Below, one piece after another: positions 19,318-30,739 of a stretch of 64,000 bases of DNA. Within the stretch, counting starts at the first letter, position 1. Each line of letters starts with the position of its first letter. Below the pieces are notes generated by a model that ran no database searches, had not been told where the DNA came from, and worked only from the letters and a program-made list of their open reading frames with translations. The position numbers and the translations under genes were made by a program. The stretch comes from Erigeron canadensis (Eukaryota > Streptophyta > Magnoliopsida > Asterales > Asteraceae), in assembly GCF_010389155.1 (NCBI RefSeq), contig NC_057763.1:7130649-7194648 (forward strand), read 5' to 3'.

Positions 19318-20755
19318 AGATTAGTTCCAAATCCGAGAAAAGATGATCCAATAGGCACTAAGTGGATTTTCAAGAACAAAAAAGGATGAGAATGGAGTGG
19401 TAGTAAGGAACAAAGCTCGACTTGTTGCAAAGGGTTATTGCCAACAACCTGGTGTTGACTTCGACGAAACTTTTGCTCTAGTTGCGAGAATGGAGGCCAT
19501 TCGGATTTTCTTAGCTTATGCTGCATTCCAAAACTTCACTGTGTTTCAAATGGATGTGAAGACAGCTTTCTTGAATGGTGACCTCAAAGAAGAAGTTTAC
19601 GTTGAACAACCAGAAGGTTTTGTTGATCCTAAGAGGCCAAACCATGTCTACAGGTTAGACAAGGCTCTCTACGGTCTTAAGCAAGCACCCCGTGCATGGT
19701 ATGATTCCTTAACTACTTTCTTATTAAGAGGTGGTCATACCAAAGGCACAATTGACCCTACCCTATTCATTCGCAAACAAGGTAAGCATGTTCTTCTTGT
19801 CCAAATATATGTTGATGACATTATCTTTGGGTCAACCAGTCAAACATTTTGTCAAAACTTTTCATCTCTTATGGTTAATCATTTTGAAATGAGTATGATT
19901 GGGGAAATGAACTACTTTTTGGGTCTTCAAATCAAACAATTACCAAATGGTATTTTTATATCACAAGGTAAATACATAAATGACATGTTGAAAAAGTTTG
20001 ATATGACTTCATGTTCTTCAATTTCTACCCCAATGGCTGCTCGAACAAACATAAATGCTGATAAAAATGGGAAACCATTTGTCCAAAAGAGATATAGAAG
20101 TATGATTGGTTCATTGTTGTATCTTACAGCATCTTGCCCAGATATAATGTTTGCAACATGTATGTATGCTAGGTATCAAGCTGTTCCAACTGATTTACAT
20201 TTTCAAGCTATGAAACGAATATTTCGTTATCTGAAGGGTACACCCAATTTAGGTCTCTGGTATCCAAGGGATACTGGATTCAATCTAACTACTTATTTAG
20301 ATGCAGATCATGCAGGCTGTAAGCTTGATCACAAGAGCACTTCCGGTACTTTATAATTTTTAGGTGATAAAATTGTGAGTTGGTCTTCCAAGAAACAGAA
20401 TTGTGTGTCACTATCAACGGCTGAAGCTGAATATGTGGCTGCGGCTAGTTGTTGTGCTCAAGTGTTATGGATGAAGACACAACTAACTGATTATGGTCTA
20501 AAATATGATGATATCCCTATCTATTGTGACTCTCAGAGTGCCATTGCTATTGCAGTTAACTCAGTATACCACTCTCGATCAAAGCATATTGATGTTAGAT
20601 ATCATTTTCTCAAAGATCATATTGAGAAAGGTGACATCGAACTCTACTTTGTGGGAACTGAATATTAACTTGCAGATTTGTTCACGAAACCATTGGATGA
20701 AAAGAGGTTTAACTTTCTTATCTCCAAGCTTGGTATGCTAAATCTTGAATCTTAA
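19318..20755 (+). pseudogene. pol: Outer element: reverse transcriptase and RNase H
   Basis: RT starts at [20 protein letters not shown]; an extra A near 19385 shifts the frame. The main block 19397-20356 holds [45 protein letters not shown] and the active site [10 protein letters not shown]. RNase H begins after [12 protein letters not shown]; a TAA at 20354-20356 interrupts it in frame, and 20375-20668 carries STAEAEYVAAASC and DSQSAIAIA. A second in-frame TAA (20666-20668) precedes the LADLFTKPL motif, and the protein ends at TAA about 20754. The last ATG-like methionine of the block at 19397 is not a true start. Confidence 0.9.
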
Positions 20756-20872
20756 ATTATTTTGTTCTTGATACATTCTAGAAAAACAAAATACCAAATT
20801 TGAAAAGATAAAAGCAAATACAAAAATAGAAAATCTTGAAAAACAAACAAAAAGATTTTTTTTTCTTTCAAT

Positions 20873-21040
20873 ATGGTTTATATATACCATGTATGTAACC
20901 CGTACTTCATTGTTTTATTTATTTCACAGTGGCTTATCCATACTTTGTGTATAACCCGTGTTTCATAGTTTTATTTATTTCAAAGAGGCTTACATATAAT
21001 CTATATGTAACCCGTTCTTAAATGTTATATTTATGATGAA
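20873..21040 (+). repeat. Degenerate 60-bp tandem repeat after pol
   Basis: Three diverged units share GTAACCCGT, TTTTATTTATTTCA and GAGGCTTA or GTGGCTTA, starting near 20893, 20948 and 21017. Each unit also has a small inverted repeat upstream of the AACCCGT word, such as ATGGTTTATATATACCAT. Confidence 0.65.
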
Positions 21041-21089
21041 ATGTTTATACATTTTAAAATCCTGTTGTTACTTGCTTTCAAATAAAGTT

Positions 21090-21270
21090 AATTGTTGATA
21101 TGAGAAGCGAAGGATTGAACGCCTTTGTGTACTCCCTAGTTATCTCATCTTGAACAATTGATTGAGTTAAAAGTTTGCTTAAATGTTTTATTGCATCCAA
21201 CTTGTTGATGTAAGATGCGAAGGATTGAACGCCTTTGTATACTCCCTAGCAATCTTACTATGAACATTGT
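21090..21270 (+). repeat. Two long hairpins with CGCCTTTGT core, after pol
   Basis: Copies at about 21090-21159 and 21200-21270 share GCGAAGGATTGAACGCCTTT and the word ACTCCCTAG. Arms pair in each copy but differ in sequence: ATGAGA with TCTCAT in the first, GTAAGAT with ATCTTAC in the second. The same core, on the opposite + strand orientation, occurs three times in the nested element. Confidence 0.75.
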
Positions 21271-23706
21271 TGTTGAAGCAAAACTTTATGTTTCTTAAAA
21301 TTTTGTTCACTTTAGACTCTCAAATTTTTGTGTATATATCACAACAAAGATTTTACTCTTTTTGATTTCACACAAACCAATTTTTGCTCTACCTTTCTAT
21401 GAAAAACATTCTTGATCTACTTTTGCATAGATTAAGGGGGAGTTTGTGATTTTAAAACTTCAAATGTGTTTTAAATCTTTTTCATACACACATTTGATGA
21501 TTTTCAAAATGACTTTTCATCAATTAAAGTTCGGTGATTAGTTTGCACATGAGCAATCCTTTCACTCCATGAACTTTATCATCATCGATGAGTTCTAACC
21601 CCGGAGTATTCAAATCTTTCATTAGATTGTAAGGGTATTTTGAGTGATGATGGTTTCGTGCAAATAAGATGAAGGGAGTAAAGTCGAAAAGTGAGACGTT
21701 AAGGTGATATGTTGTGAGAAAAGGGTTAAAAGAAATGATACCCTTCCCTAAATTCTCAAATCGCCGGATTAAACACATTTATATCGGATGTCATTTGTTG
21801 ATATCTTGATAAAGACTTCATGGACCCAGTGAAGCGATGCACATCTTTACCTAACCACTCAAGTGTTTCTTAACAAATACTTGTTTCATTTCTCACGGAG
21901 ATTTTCACATTTCTATTGACTCTTCATTTGGAAGATGTTGATATTGAATAAGGGCGACATTCTGCTCCAGTCCCCGACTTCATTTGATCATGTTGTGTCT
22001 AGAGCTATCTTGATTAATCATTAATTTGATCATTATTCATTTCTTTAAGACACATTCGAGTCATATCTTTGTGATATTATTGCTTATCTATGTGATATAG
22101 CCGGAACATTTGTAGTGATATCTTAATTGATATTCCACGATGATCAAATGGAAATCCTACCAGTGCTAACATCTTTTCCAACGTTGAACGTAGGTCTCAT
22201 AATTACATTTATGTGATTATTGAGTTACCGAGAAGTCTAACAGTGACCTCGGATTTTACCTAAAAATCTTTAAGGATAATAGATTGTGATTATCGAACGC
22301 TTCAGCTGTACTAATCATGATTTATATTCTTTGAAGCAATCTAGTGGTTGAAAAGCTGCAGACCGAACTATGTTGCAACATTGCTTTGTGCATGTCTCAA
22401 TGATACATAGGAAATTCGAAAAATGTTATACATTTCTATCGGTCATTTCATTAATCCTTTTGATTTTTGAACGTGTTAACGGATCATTCTTATCCAGTTT
22501 CATTTCTCATCTCACAAACACAAAAACCACCAACACCATACTATAACGTTTGTATCAACAACTTCAACCTTACATTTTAGTTACCCTTAGAATTCTTTGG
22601 GTTGGGCTAATGGTTTGGGTTGATGCGTTGATGGTTTATATTTCTCCATGTGAATCTAGTTTTAGATTGTGATATTTCTTTTAGCATTTTATCAATCAAT
22701 GTTTGCATAATGACATTGGTTTCCAACTTTGTCATTATGAGGGGGAGAAAAAGATTATGATTGATTAGGAAAGAAATAAGAATAATTTGATGGAGAAGAG
22801 TTTGTGCTTGGTTTGTGCAATTATGGAGCTAGTATGTGAAAAGGTGTTTGTTTGTGTATAAAAATTCGAAAATCGGATGAAAATTACACAAAATCGAGCT
22901 ATGGATCGTTCAAGATAATGTGTCAAAGATTTTCAAAACATTTCAGTCAATTGAGCTCAAATGTTCACTAGATTTTAGTTGATTGAGATCTTGACTTGAA
23001 AAAGAAGAATTGAGATGAATACAAAGATAAGAATGAAACCGAAGATGAAAGGATATTCTTTCAAGATGGAACAAATGTTCAAAGATGCTCCAACAAGGTT
23101 TATTCTCATGAATTGAGGGGGAGCATGATTACTTCATAAGAGCCTTATCCAAACTTCATTCAGATGTTTACTCTCCAAAGTGTTCAAGTCAATGTAACAA
23201 AGATCAAAGCTACAAAAAGTTGTAAGATTGGTTAGAAGATTCAAGACAAAGAAGTAATGCTTCAAAAGAGTTTTCATCAACATACTTCATTGAAGATCTT
23301 CAAAGTCATACAATAACACTTGTTCAAGAAGCTCCAATGCATATATCAAGGGGGAGAGTACAAGTTCATGATACTTCATTTCAAGAAGTTGAATTTCACT
23401 CAAGAATTGAAGATTGAAGAATCAAAGACAAGTTCATACCTTCCGCACCTCAAAAGACAACTCTGATTCATGATTCAACAATCTTCAAAGATTCAAGACA
23501 CACACACACATTTTATTCTCTGTTCAAAAAAAAAAGGAACATTGAGAATCTCTTCATGATTTAACTTCAAGAAGTCCAAGACCAAGACTGAATCAAGTTC
23601 GCCAAAGACTTGTGTCTACATACCAATTGTCTTCACCACCAGACTCATCAAATTCATTCCTAGAAGACAAAGATAACACGTACTTCATTCATTACAATAT
23701 ATATCA
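21271..23706 (+). other. Long non-coding 3' region of the outer element with serial polypurine tracts
   Basis: About 2.4 kb without a supported ORF between pol and the 3' LTR. Four G-rich polypurine tracts, TAAGGGGGAG or GAGGGGGAG type, lie at 21433-21442, 22739-22753, 23115-23123 and 23349-23358, in addition to the true PPT. The position is where extra (env-like) ORFs sit in related elements. Only decayed sequence remains here. Confidence 0.6.
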
Positions 23707-23719
23707 CTAAGGGGAAGAA
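23707..23719 (+). promoter_or_regulatory. Polypurine tract of the outer element
   Basis: CTAAGGGGAAGAA lies directly before the TG of the 3' LTR. Confidence 0.88.
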
Positions 23720-24037
23720 TGTTAGAAATCCAAAAATAGTGATAAATTGTAATTTAAGTTAGTGGACTTACTTGTTGTTAAGTCATAGTTAAATAATTTC
23801 TAAGGATGAGGGACTAGATGTGATAATTAGCATAAATGTATAGTTAGACTATAAATACTCCCTCTCACCTTAGAAATCATAAGTCTTTTCCCCATTTACA
23901 CATTAATCATTCCATTTCACTCTAATTCCTCTCTCTCTCTCTCTGTAGAAACACACATTAAAACACCAAGAACACACACACACACACCAAATCTGCCATT
24001 GAATCTGTGAATTCAGTGCTGAAATCGTGTTATCACA
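23720..24037 (+). repeat. 3' LTR of the outer copia element
   Basis: 318 bp, TGTTAGAAATCC to GTTATCACA, matching the 5' LTR with about seven substitutions and two small microsatellite changes. The duplication TATAT follows. Confidence 0.95.
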
Positions 24038-24449
24038 TATATTATCACTAAATTCTATTTCTATATATAAAAAACGAAAGGATGAAATCAAATAAACTAC
24101 ATAATTATTTTTTTTTAAAAACTTATCCTAAAAAACAACTGATCTAACATGTGGCATCTTCTTTACGCAACATGTGTCTTTTTTGAATTAGTAAACTTAT
24201 ATTTTATTTTATTTTTTAATAGAAATAAATAATCTAATTGTGTTATAATACTAACATTGTGAATCGATTTGAAGTATATCTAAAAGGAAACTTTTTTTTT
24301 TCTTTTATTCTTTTCCATAACTAATCTAATTGTATTACAATAATAAAATTTGAGTCCAACGTGACATATACTACGTAACAGGAAATTAACATTTTGTATT
24401 ATTCATTTGGTATTTCGATAACCTTTTTATAATATGCAAATAAATTTAA

Positions 24450-25392
24450 GGGTGGACGGAACGTATAGGCACCCGACCCTCCGGTACCGGTAGGGTAGGG
24501 AGCGTTTTGGGGAGGATGTGTCGGTTGTGGTGCCTATGTTATTCGACCGTTATGCAATTAAAAAAAAAAAAGATAAATGGGCCCTACATGCAACGTTAAC
24601 TTTTCTCTTTCTTCTTCTTTCTTTTTCTCTTCACACTTGCTGTTCTTTTTTTTTTCCACCATTTTTTTCATTCTTTCCTTTCTCTCATAACACCACACAT
24701 ATGGACCTAAGGGAAATCAAGATAGCGATGCAAGCTCACATGCTCAACGATTACAAACACCGATCCGAGGTGAACACCAATATTCAGAGTGTATCCGACG
24801 AGAAGGTGACTTACCAAGTCGAAATCAACCGAATTGAATCTCCTAATCGGCCTCAAAACACTGTCGAAGCTCAGTATGTTGTATATTTTCAACAGAAAAA
24901 TCGACTGGCTGAAACAAATTTTATTTTTCAGCTTACCGCTGCCTCTTTCACTTTCACAGCCACACTTGACCATGCGTTGTTCACGTAAGACAATGTCAGT
25001 GGTGGTCAGCATGTAGACTACTATTCTGACCCGGAGGAGGAGTACGTATCTCGTCAACCAGGAGCTGCTATCGGGTCTCCTGAATCGTATCGGTACATTC
25101 ATCGTAACGACGGTGACAGTACTGTGGACTCAGACTATTACAAGTGTTAGGTTTATGTAATGTTTTTAATAATATTGTATTAGTTTGGTGTTTTAGCTTA
25201 ATATTGTATTAGTTTTAATTTAATAAATATAAAGTTTTAGTTATTATTTTAAATAAAATAAGTAGAAATTTAATTAAATAGAAAAGGGTGGGGAGGACGA
25301 GGAGGGGTGGCAAAGCGCTCCTAGCATTAGGGAGAGGGCGAGGAGGAGAAGAAAAATCGGGGAGGGGAGCGCTGGCAAAGTGCTCCCCACCC
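24450..25392. mobile_element. Harbinger-type non-autonomous element (943 bp)
   Basis: Ends GGGTGGACGG...CTCCCCACCC are flanked by a TAA duplication (24447-24449 and 25393-25395). The right end holds several inverted and direct copies of a GGGGAGG/CAAAGCGCTCC motif. The interior has a short degraded coding piece (about 24701-24870, MDLREIKIAMQAHML) that may derive from a transposon protein; it is frameshifted and ends in a second short open piece near 25012-25150. Superfamily assignment rests on the 3-bp TWA-like duplication. Confidence 0.65.
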
Positions 25393-25499
25393 TAACAAGA
25401 AACTATATTACAATTTTGAAAATTAGAACTGTTTTTAATACATACTACAATTTTCAACCGTCATGTAAGTATTTTTATCTACTACTCCTTTATAATGAT

Positions 25500-25795
25500 T
25501 ATTCACCCCCCTATTTTAGGAAAGGGTTAGAAAATAGTTAGATGAGAAATTACTAGATTGCCCTTAATAAACAACTCTTAACGAAAGGGTTATTAGATAT
25601 TACCAAAATTACCCTTAATGAATTAATTTACACTTTAAACCCTTATCTTCTAAAATATCACTATCACCATTGTATCAACTTACACGGTTGGACCACTCGA
25701 CACCAATTGTCGATGTCATCGATCACCACCCGTCACAGACACCACTAAACCACTGTCGCCGTCACCGCCGGCGCATTGTGCGGATACAATGCTAG
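25500..25795 (+). mobile_element. Helitron 3' region with terminal hairpin and CTAG
   Basis: Ends with CGCATTGTGCG hairpin, nine bases, then CTAG followed by host T at 25796. The upstream 250 bases (GTCGCCGTCACCGCC and similar) have a weak reversed counterpart near 49350-49430. The 5' end is uncertain; a candidate TC start lies near 24050. Confidence 0.55.
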
Positions 25796-25966
25796 TTTAT
25801 TTACAAGAAAAACAAGTTTAATAAATTATATAGTGAATCTGTACATCGCACGAGTATTAAGACTATTAATAATTATATAATTTTTTTAATAAATAAAAAA
25901 ACCAAACTTGTTACAATCAGTTTTCATCTACTATAATTATAACATATAAAGCCTTCAAATCCCCCA

Positions 25967-26070
25967 AAAAGTTGGTGACACTATATAATCTCAATTACTT
26001 TAGTTACTTTTGTCCTGTAAAAGTTGGTGACACTATATAATCTCAATTATTTTAGTTACTTTTGTCCTCC
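25967..26070. repeat. Two 52-bp direct tandem repeats
   Basis: Units 25967-26018 and 26019-26070 (AAAAGTTGGTGACACTATAT start) differ at about three positions. Nothing else is seen between 25796 and 26250. Confidence 0.85.
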
Positions 26071-26249
26071 ACTTCGAATTATAGCTTTTTTTTTTTTAAG
26101 ATTGGGATCGATATAATAACATAAAAGACGAAATTCAGGTATAAATTTTAACAAGATTTTCTTTAAAATCACTAGATATTTTAATTATAAAATCTTATAT
26201 CGTTTTTGTGATAAGTTGTAGTTTTGCACTACTTTTTTAAGCCAAGTTT

Positions 26250-26961
<712 letters not shown>

Positions 26962-27947
26962 TCGAAACTCTAGGGTTTACTTGTGCTGCTAGTATTTTCA
27001 GATTCAGATCTGTTTTTAGTTTTTATGTGTAATTAGCTGTATGATTTGGTATCGTAACCGAATATCGTTTCCCAGTTTTTCAAGTGAATGAATGTGGTGC
27101 TTGAAATAGAAATAGTTGTATGATTCGAATATGTATGTAATTAGTTTTGCTAGTACTTTTTTTGTTGCTATTAGAATTGGGGTTTTGCAGTGTTTTGTGA
27201 TAATTTGCATATCTAATTAATTTGTATTGTGCTAACAAGGGACACTCAAATATATCCATTGGATTATGAGAATGGTGCAGTCAGTTTTCTAAAACTTGAA
27301 CTCACAGCCCATATGTGGATTTGTCTCATTTTCAAAGGGTTGAATTTCGACATCTTGTGATGAGCTTATGTTACTGATAAAAAGAATATTTGCTCAGACA
27401 TTAGAGTGCTTGTGATCAGTCTTTTACTAGGAACTTTCATTGTTTCATTCGAGTTGAACTATTTTCGTTTTTTTGGTCACTGAAGTTCAAATTATGTATA
27501 AAAAGTACTGAATGATGCATTTGGATTTTCATGTGTGGGTTATTCGTTTACATAGTCTCTGGCCAAAATCATCTTTTGGTTTCGGGTTGGTGTTAGATAT
27601 ACTTATTCGTTGTTGTCAGTCGATTACCATTCAAACAAAGACTGTCAAGGAGGAAAAATGCATGCTTACATGGTTTTATCTCAAAGTAGGAATGACGGTG
27701 GTGGTTTGGTGACCTCTTTTTATTACTCGTATAATATTTGTGTCAACTAGTTATAGTTTTTGGATCCTTGAGCGGTGCTTATTTTCACGGTTAAACACCT
27801 TAATCTCATAGCTCAATTGAGTGTTGTAAGTGTCTAACTGTATGCACTTCATTTCGATTTGGGTTCCTTTGGTTTACTAGAAACAAATACACACTAATTA
27901 CTTTTAACTTTTTAATTTTTACAAACTTGGGAGATGCTAGTGCCTTC
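26962..27947 (+). other. 3' UTR and duplicated downstream flank of H4 copy A
   Basis: Bases to about 27110 match the 3' UTR of H4 copy B (shared TTCAGATCTG, TTTCAAGTGAATGAAT). Further downstream, 27370-27480 resembles 31160-31330 (TTAGAGTGCTTGTGATCAGT), and 27585-27715 resembles 33390-33600 (AACAAAGACTGTCA, then TCAAAGTAGG). These matches show that the two loci come from one segmental duplication. No other gene is visible. Confidence 0.7.
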
Positions 27948-27960
27948 TCTTTCCCCTGGT

Positions 27961-28296
27961 TTTTTTTTTTTTTAAAGGTGAATTTCGCTTAAGAATTTTG
28001 TGTCGTGATTCGACAGCGGGAGGTCTAACATACGTTGTCTTAAGCGGGTCCGCGTTAGAGAGCTCCCTCGAAGTAGAAATGCCTATTTCAAATACCCGAT
28101 GGAGGGAAAACCCCCTACTAATCCGCCAGAAGGCACAACGATCAATAGGGGTAAACCCTGCCCTCTCAGACTTGAACCTAGGTATACCCAAGGCAAGCCT
28201 TCATAGAAAGACTTCATATGTACTTCTCAAGTCTTAAACCCAAGACCTTCTGCTTATAAGGCGGTGCTCAACCACTTGAACTAACTAAGAAGTACT
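27961..28296 (-). mobile_element. tRNA-derived SINE
   Basis: On the - strand it starts at 28296, has an A box TAGTTCAAGTGG (28272-28283) and a B box-like GGGTTTAAGACTT (about 28229-28241), the internal RNA polymerase III promoter, and ends in poly(A) (27961-27975 as T-run on the + strand). A perfect 13-bp duplication, TCTTTCCCCTGGT, flanks it (27948-27960 and 28297-28309). Open frames inside it have no protein character. Confidence 0.88.
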
Positions 28297-28542
28297 TCTT
28301 TCCCCTGGTCTTGATGGGAGTAATTATTAATTAAACTCTCCAATTTCCTTCAATGCGACCGTTCTATTTTCTTGACACTTCGACCTTTTAATTTCTCACC
28401 TCACCCACAATATACTTTTAAATTTACTCATCATTTTTGAATCATATTCCATCAAAACACATCTCTCTAGCTACCAGATTAGTACAAAGAATACAATTAC
28501 CTGTAAAATCAAACTTAATTTCTCTGATATATTAATTGTCAA

Positions 28543-29950
28543 ATGGCTAATATGGTGAAAGTTGGTCTACAAGGAATTGAAGGATGGACCTGGGATGAAG
28601 GTGGCAAGTCTTCCATTCTGCAAATTTTTATCTCGCATCAACAAGATTGCATCAACTCCATCCAGTTTTTGTATGATGTAGATGGGTAACACGTGCTTTC
28701 GAACACCTTTGGAGGCTTCTTTGGTAAACATACTGGTTTGAAATTTAACACGGTAAATCAGTTATAATTAAGGAAGTTATTCAAGAATTTTTTTTAAGCA
28801 ATATTTGTTTTAATTTGATTATCATTTACTAGAATAGTAACTGCCCATGATTAGTTGTTGATGGTTTCTCAAAAAATTTTAGTGTTAATTGAATTTAAAA
28901 GTAGAACTATAAATTTTAGATCTTCAGGTTTGAGTTATCTAATAAACAGATATATTTGAAGGGAAAAACCAATATGCTGTTAGAAGTATGGAAGAAATAT
29001 ATTACCCCCTTACAAACTCCCCTTATGAAAATCACATGTTTGAATATAAAATCTCTCTCATCTGAAAATCATGGTAGAAGCATGCTGCTAGATTCATACT
29101 AATTAACCCCATATTTGAATTGTAGTTTTTCTTTGAACAGATTTGAATTGTATTTTTATTTGTTGATATAGTTCTTAAAAAGTTCCAAAAATAAAACCCT
29201 ACTCGAATGCTTTATAATGTACGAGAGAAAGTACTCGCGCGTTGCGACGGTGAGATGGTGGGGGTGATAGGTCATAGAGTGTTAGGTCATAATAGCCAAA
29301 TGTCTTAGCCGTACGGGCTTCACACTCGGATTTAAAAATCAGTCGAAAATATATCGAATGACATCTCTAATGAAAAAACATAAAATTTTAAGAATACCCA
29401 TATAATTTTTATAATTTATCGATATACGGTTTTTGAGATAAAAGATTTTGAATAAATCAAAAGAATAAAATGATTTATGAAGGAGAGATAAAAAAAAAAT
29501 GAGTGGTTAAGATATGAGGAGAGAGATGAAAATGAAAATTGAAAGTTGTGGGGCATTAGTGTATGGTACACCATACATTATCATGTGTACCTTGTTACAA
29601 TTGTGATGTTCCTCAATTGTTTTGTCGTTTTTTTTTAATCAATTGTGATGTTTATTAATTGTAAAAATGAACAAGTGACGATTGTTCCACTTCATGAGTT
29701 TCTAATCTCTATAAGTGGTGAATACATTAATCGTAATCTGGCTTCGATTGTATTTCACACCAACAAAAAGACGTATGGACCATTTGGAGGAACTCCCAAT
29801 CGTGTTGGTATTCCTTCTAACTTTGAAGAATTCAAGTATGACTTTCGACCGCCGTGCGATTTTGGTGGATTTCATGGAACTTGCACCAAATTCACTGACT
29901 CTGTGAATTCTATTGGTGTTTATGTTAGATCTAAGTTTACAAATGACTAG
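28543..29950 (+). pseudogene. Jacalin-related lectin gene, disrupted
   Basis: Jacalin-type lectins bind mannose or galactose and often act in stress or defence. Exon 1 (28543-28752) starts at ATG and reads VKVGLQGIEGWTWDEGGKSS, then ILQIFISHQQDCINSIQFLY, the typical first jacalin strands. A TAA at 28687-28689 interrupts it in frame, after DVDG. A GTAAAT donor lies at 28753. The second part (about 29676-29950) reads HEFLISISGEYINR, ASIVFHTNKKTYGPFGG and ends NSIGVYVRSKFTND, the typical last strands and sugar-binding loop. The most plausible acceptor (AG at 29674-29675) would join out of frame. Total about 160 codons, one jacalin domain. The stop could be a sequencing error, but two lesions favour a pseudogene. 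Confidence 0.78.
28753..29675 (+). other. Putative intron of the lectin pseudogene
   Basis: Non-coding, AT-rich. A CGCGCGTTGCGACGG segment near 29236 on the - strand resembles the degraded 3' end of a Helitron of the family seen elsewhere here, so part of the intron may be a transposon insertion. Confidence 0.4.
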
Positions 29951-30322
29951 ACTGAGATATAGGATTTTAAAGAAATCGGTGGTAGAAGTGTTGCTTGCTT
30001 GCTTTTGTTTAATTACTTTTTTATGTTTCTCGTTTTAATGATCTTTGGGAATTTCTCGGTTATCTTTTAATTAAAGTTTAATGCTGTTTGTGTTGGTCTA
30101 TTTTTACTATGGTCTATATTGATCTTATACCTCCAAGTTTTTGATCGGAATGGAATTTGATTTCTTATGACTTCATAGTGTATCCATATACATGATGGGC
30201 TTAAATAAGAATGGCTATACGTACCGCTATACTACTTTTACTCGGTTGCCAAAACATTTCTTGGAGAGGCGCTTTTCAATTCTTTGACCCCAAATTAACG
30301 TCTAGCATAAACGTGTACGTCC
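29951..30322. other. Intergenic, nothing recognised
   Basis: Probable 3' UTR of the lectin relic followed by AT-rich sequence; no ORF or repeat structure was seen. Confidence 0.4.
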
Positions 30323-30739
30323 TAGGGGTGTAAACGACTCGAACTCGTTCGAACCTTAGTATAACTCGAGCTCAGCTCGTGGTTTATTAAGAAAGCTCGA
30401 CTCGAGATCTGCTAGTTTGTCAAAAAATACTAAACAAGTTCGAGCATGGCTTGAGCTTGAGCTCGGTAAGTGATTAAGACTCGGCTCGATTAATATATGA
30501 AAGCTCTATTAATATAATAATGTGTATTTATAATTACTAAATTAATGTATGAAAGCTCGTTTAGGTTGCGAGTTTAATTGAGTTATGGTTTCAAAGTTTG
30601 AGCTTGAAATCGACTGGTAAATGAGTCTAACAGTTAAGCTTAAATTCGACTCAAACTCGTTTAAACTCGGCTCGAAACGAGCTTTTTACGAATTGAGTTT
30701 GAATAGTTTGTGAGCAAACTTGCCTCGTTTACACCCCTA
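30323..30739. mobile_element. hAT-like MITE with TAGGGGTGTAAACGA ends
   Basis: 417 bp with inverted ends TAGGGGTGTAAACGA and TCGTTTACACCCCTA and many internal GAGCTCG/CTCGACT words. The end sequence is typical of hAT MITEs in plants. No convincing 8-bp duplication could be read, so the copy may be old. Confidence 0.7.

Larger units (their letters stand above)
1366..24037 (+). mobile_element. Ty1/copia LTR retrotransposon, 22.7 kb including a nested element
   Basis: Complete insertion with TG...CA LTRs at both ends, flanked by the 5-bp duplication TATAT (1361-1365 and 24038-24042). An initiator-Met PBS follows the left LTR and a PPT precedes the right LTR. Domain order gag, protease, integrase, RT, RNase H is the Ty1/copia order. 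A long coiled-coil spacer between gag and protease recalls the SIRE/Maximus group, although the LTRs are short for that group, so the lineage is uncertain. About seven substitutions plus small indels separate the LTRs (about 2%). About 10.5 kb of the length is a second LTR element (5984-16519). The coding regions are disrupted, so the copy is not autonomous. Confidence 0.93.

Noticed and set aside
24518..24988. 156-codon ORF near the Harbinger-type element
   Set aside because: Begins inside the TIR region, includes poly-Phe/Ser low complexity and ends in unrelated frame; only a short inner part may be transposon-derived. Not listed as a gene.
27937..28237. ORFs of 79-84 codons on both strands
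   Set aside because: They lie inside the SINE, which is an RNA polymerase III unit with no protein.
28681..28695. GGGTAACA as a splice donor that would avoid the TAA in the lectin gene
   Set aside because: It would delete the conserved HVLSNTFGG part of the jacalin domain; a nonsense mutation is simpler.
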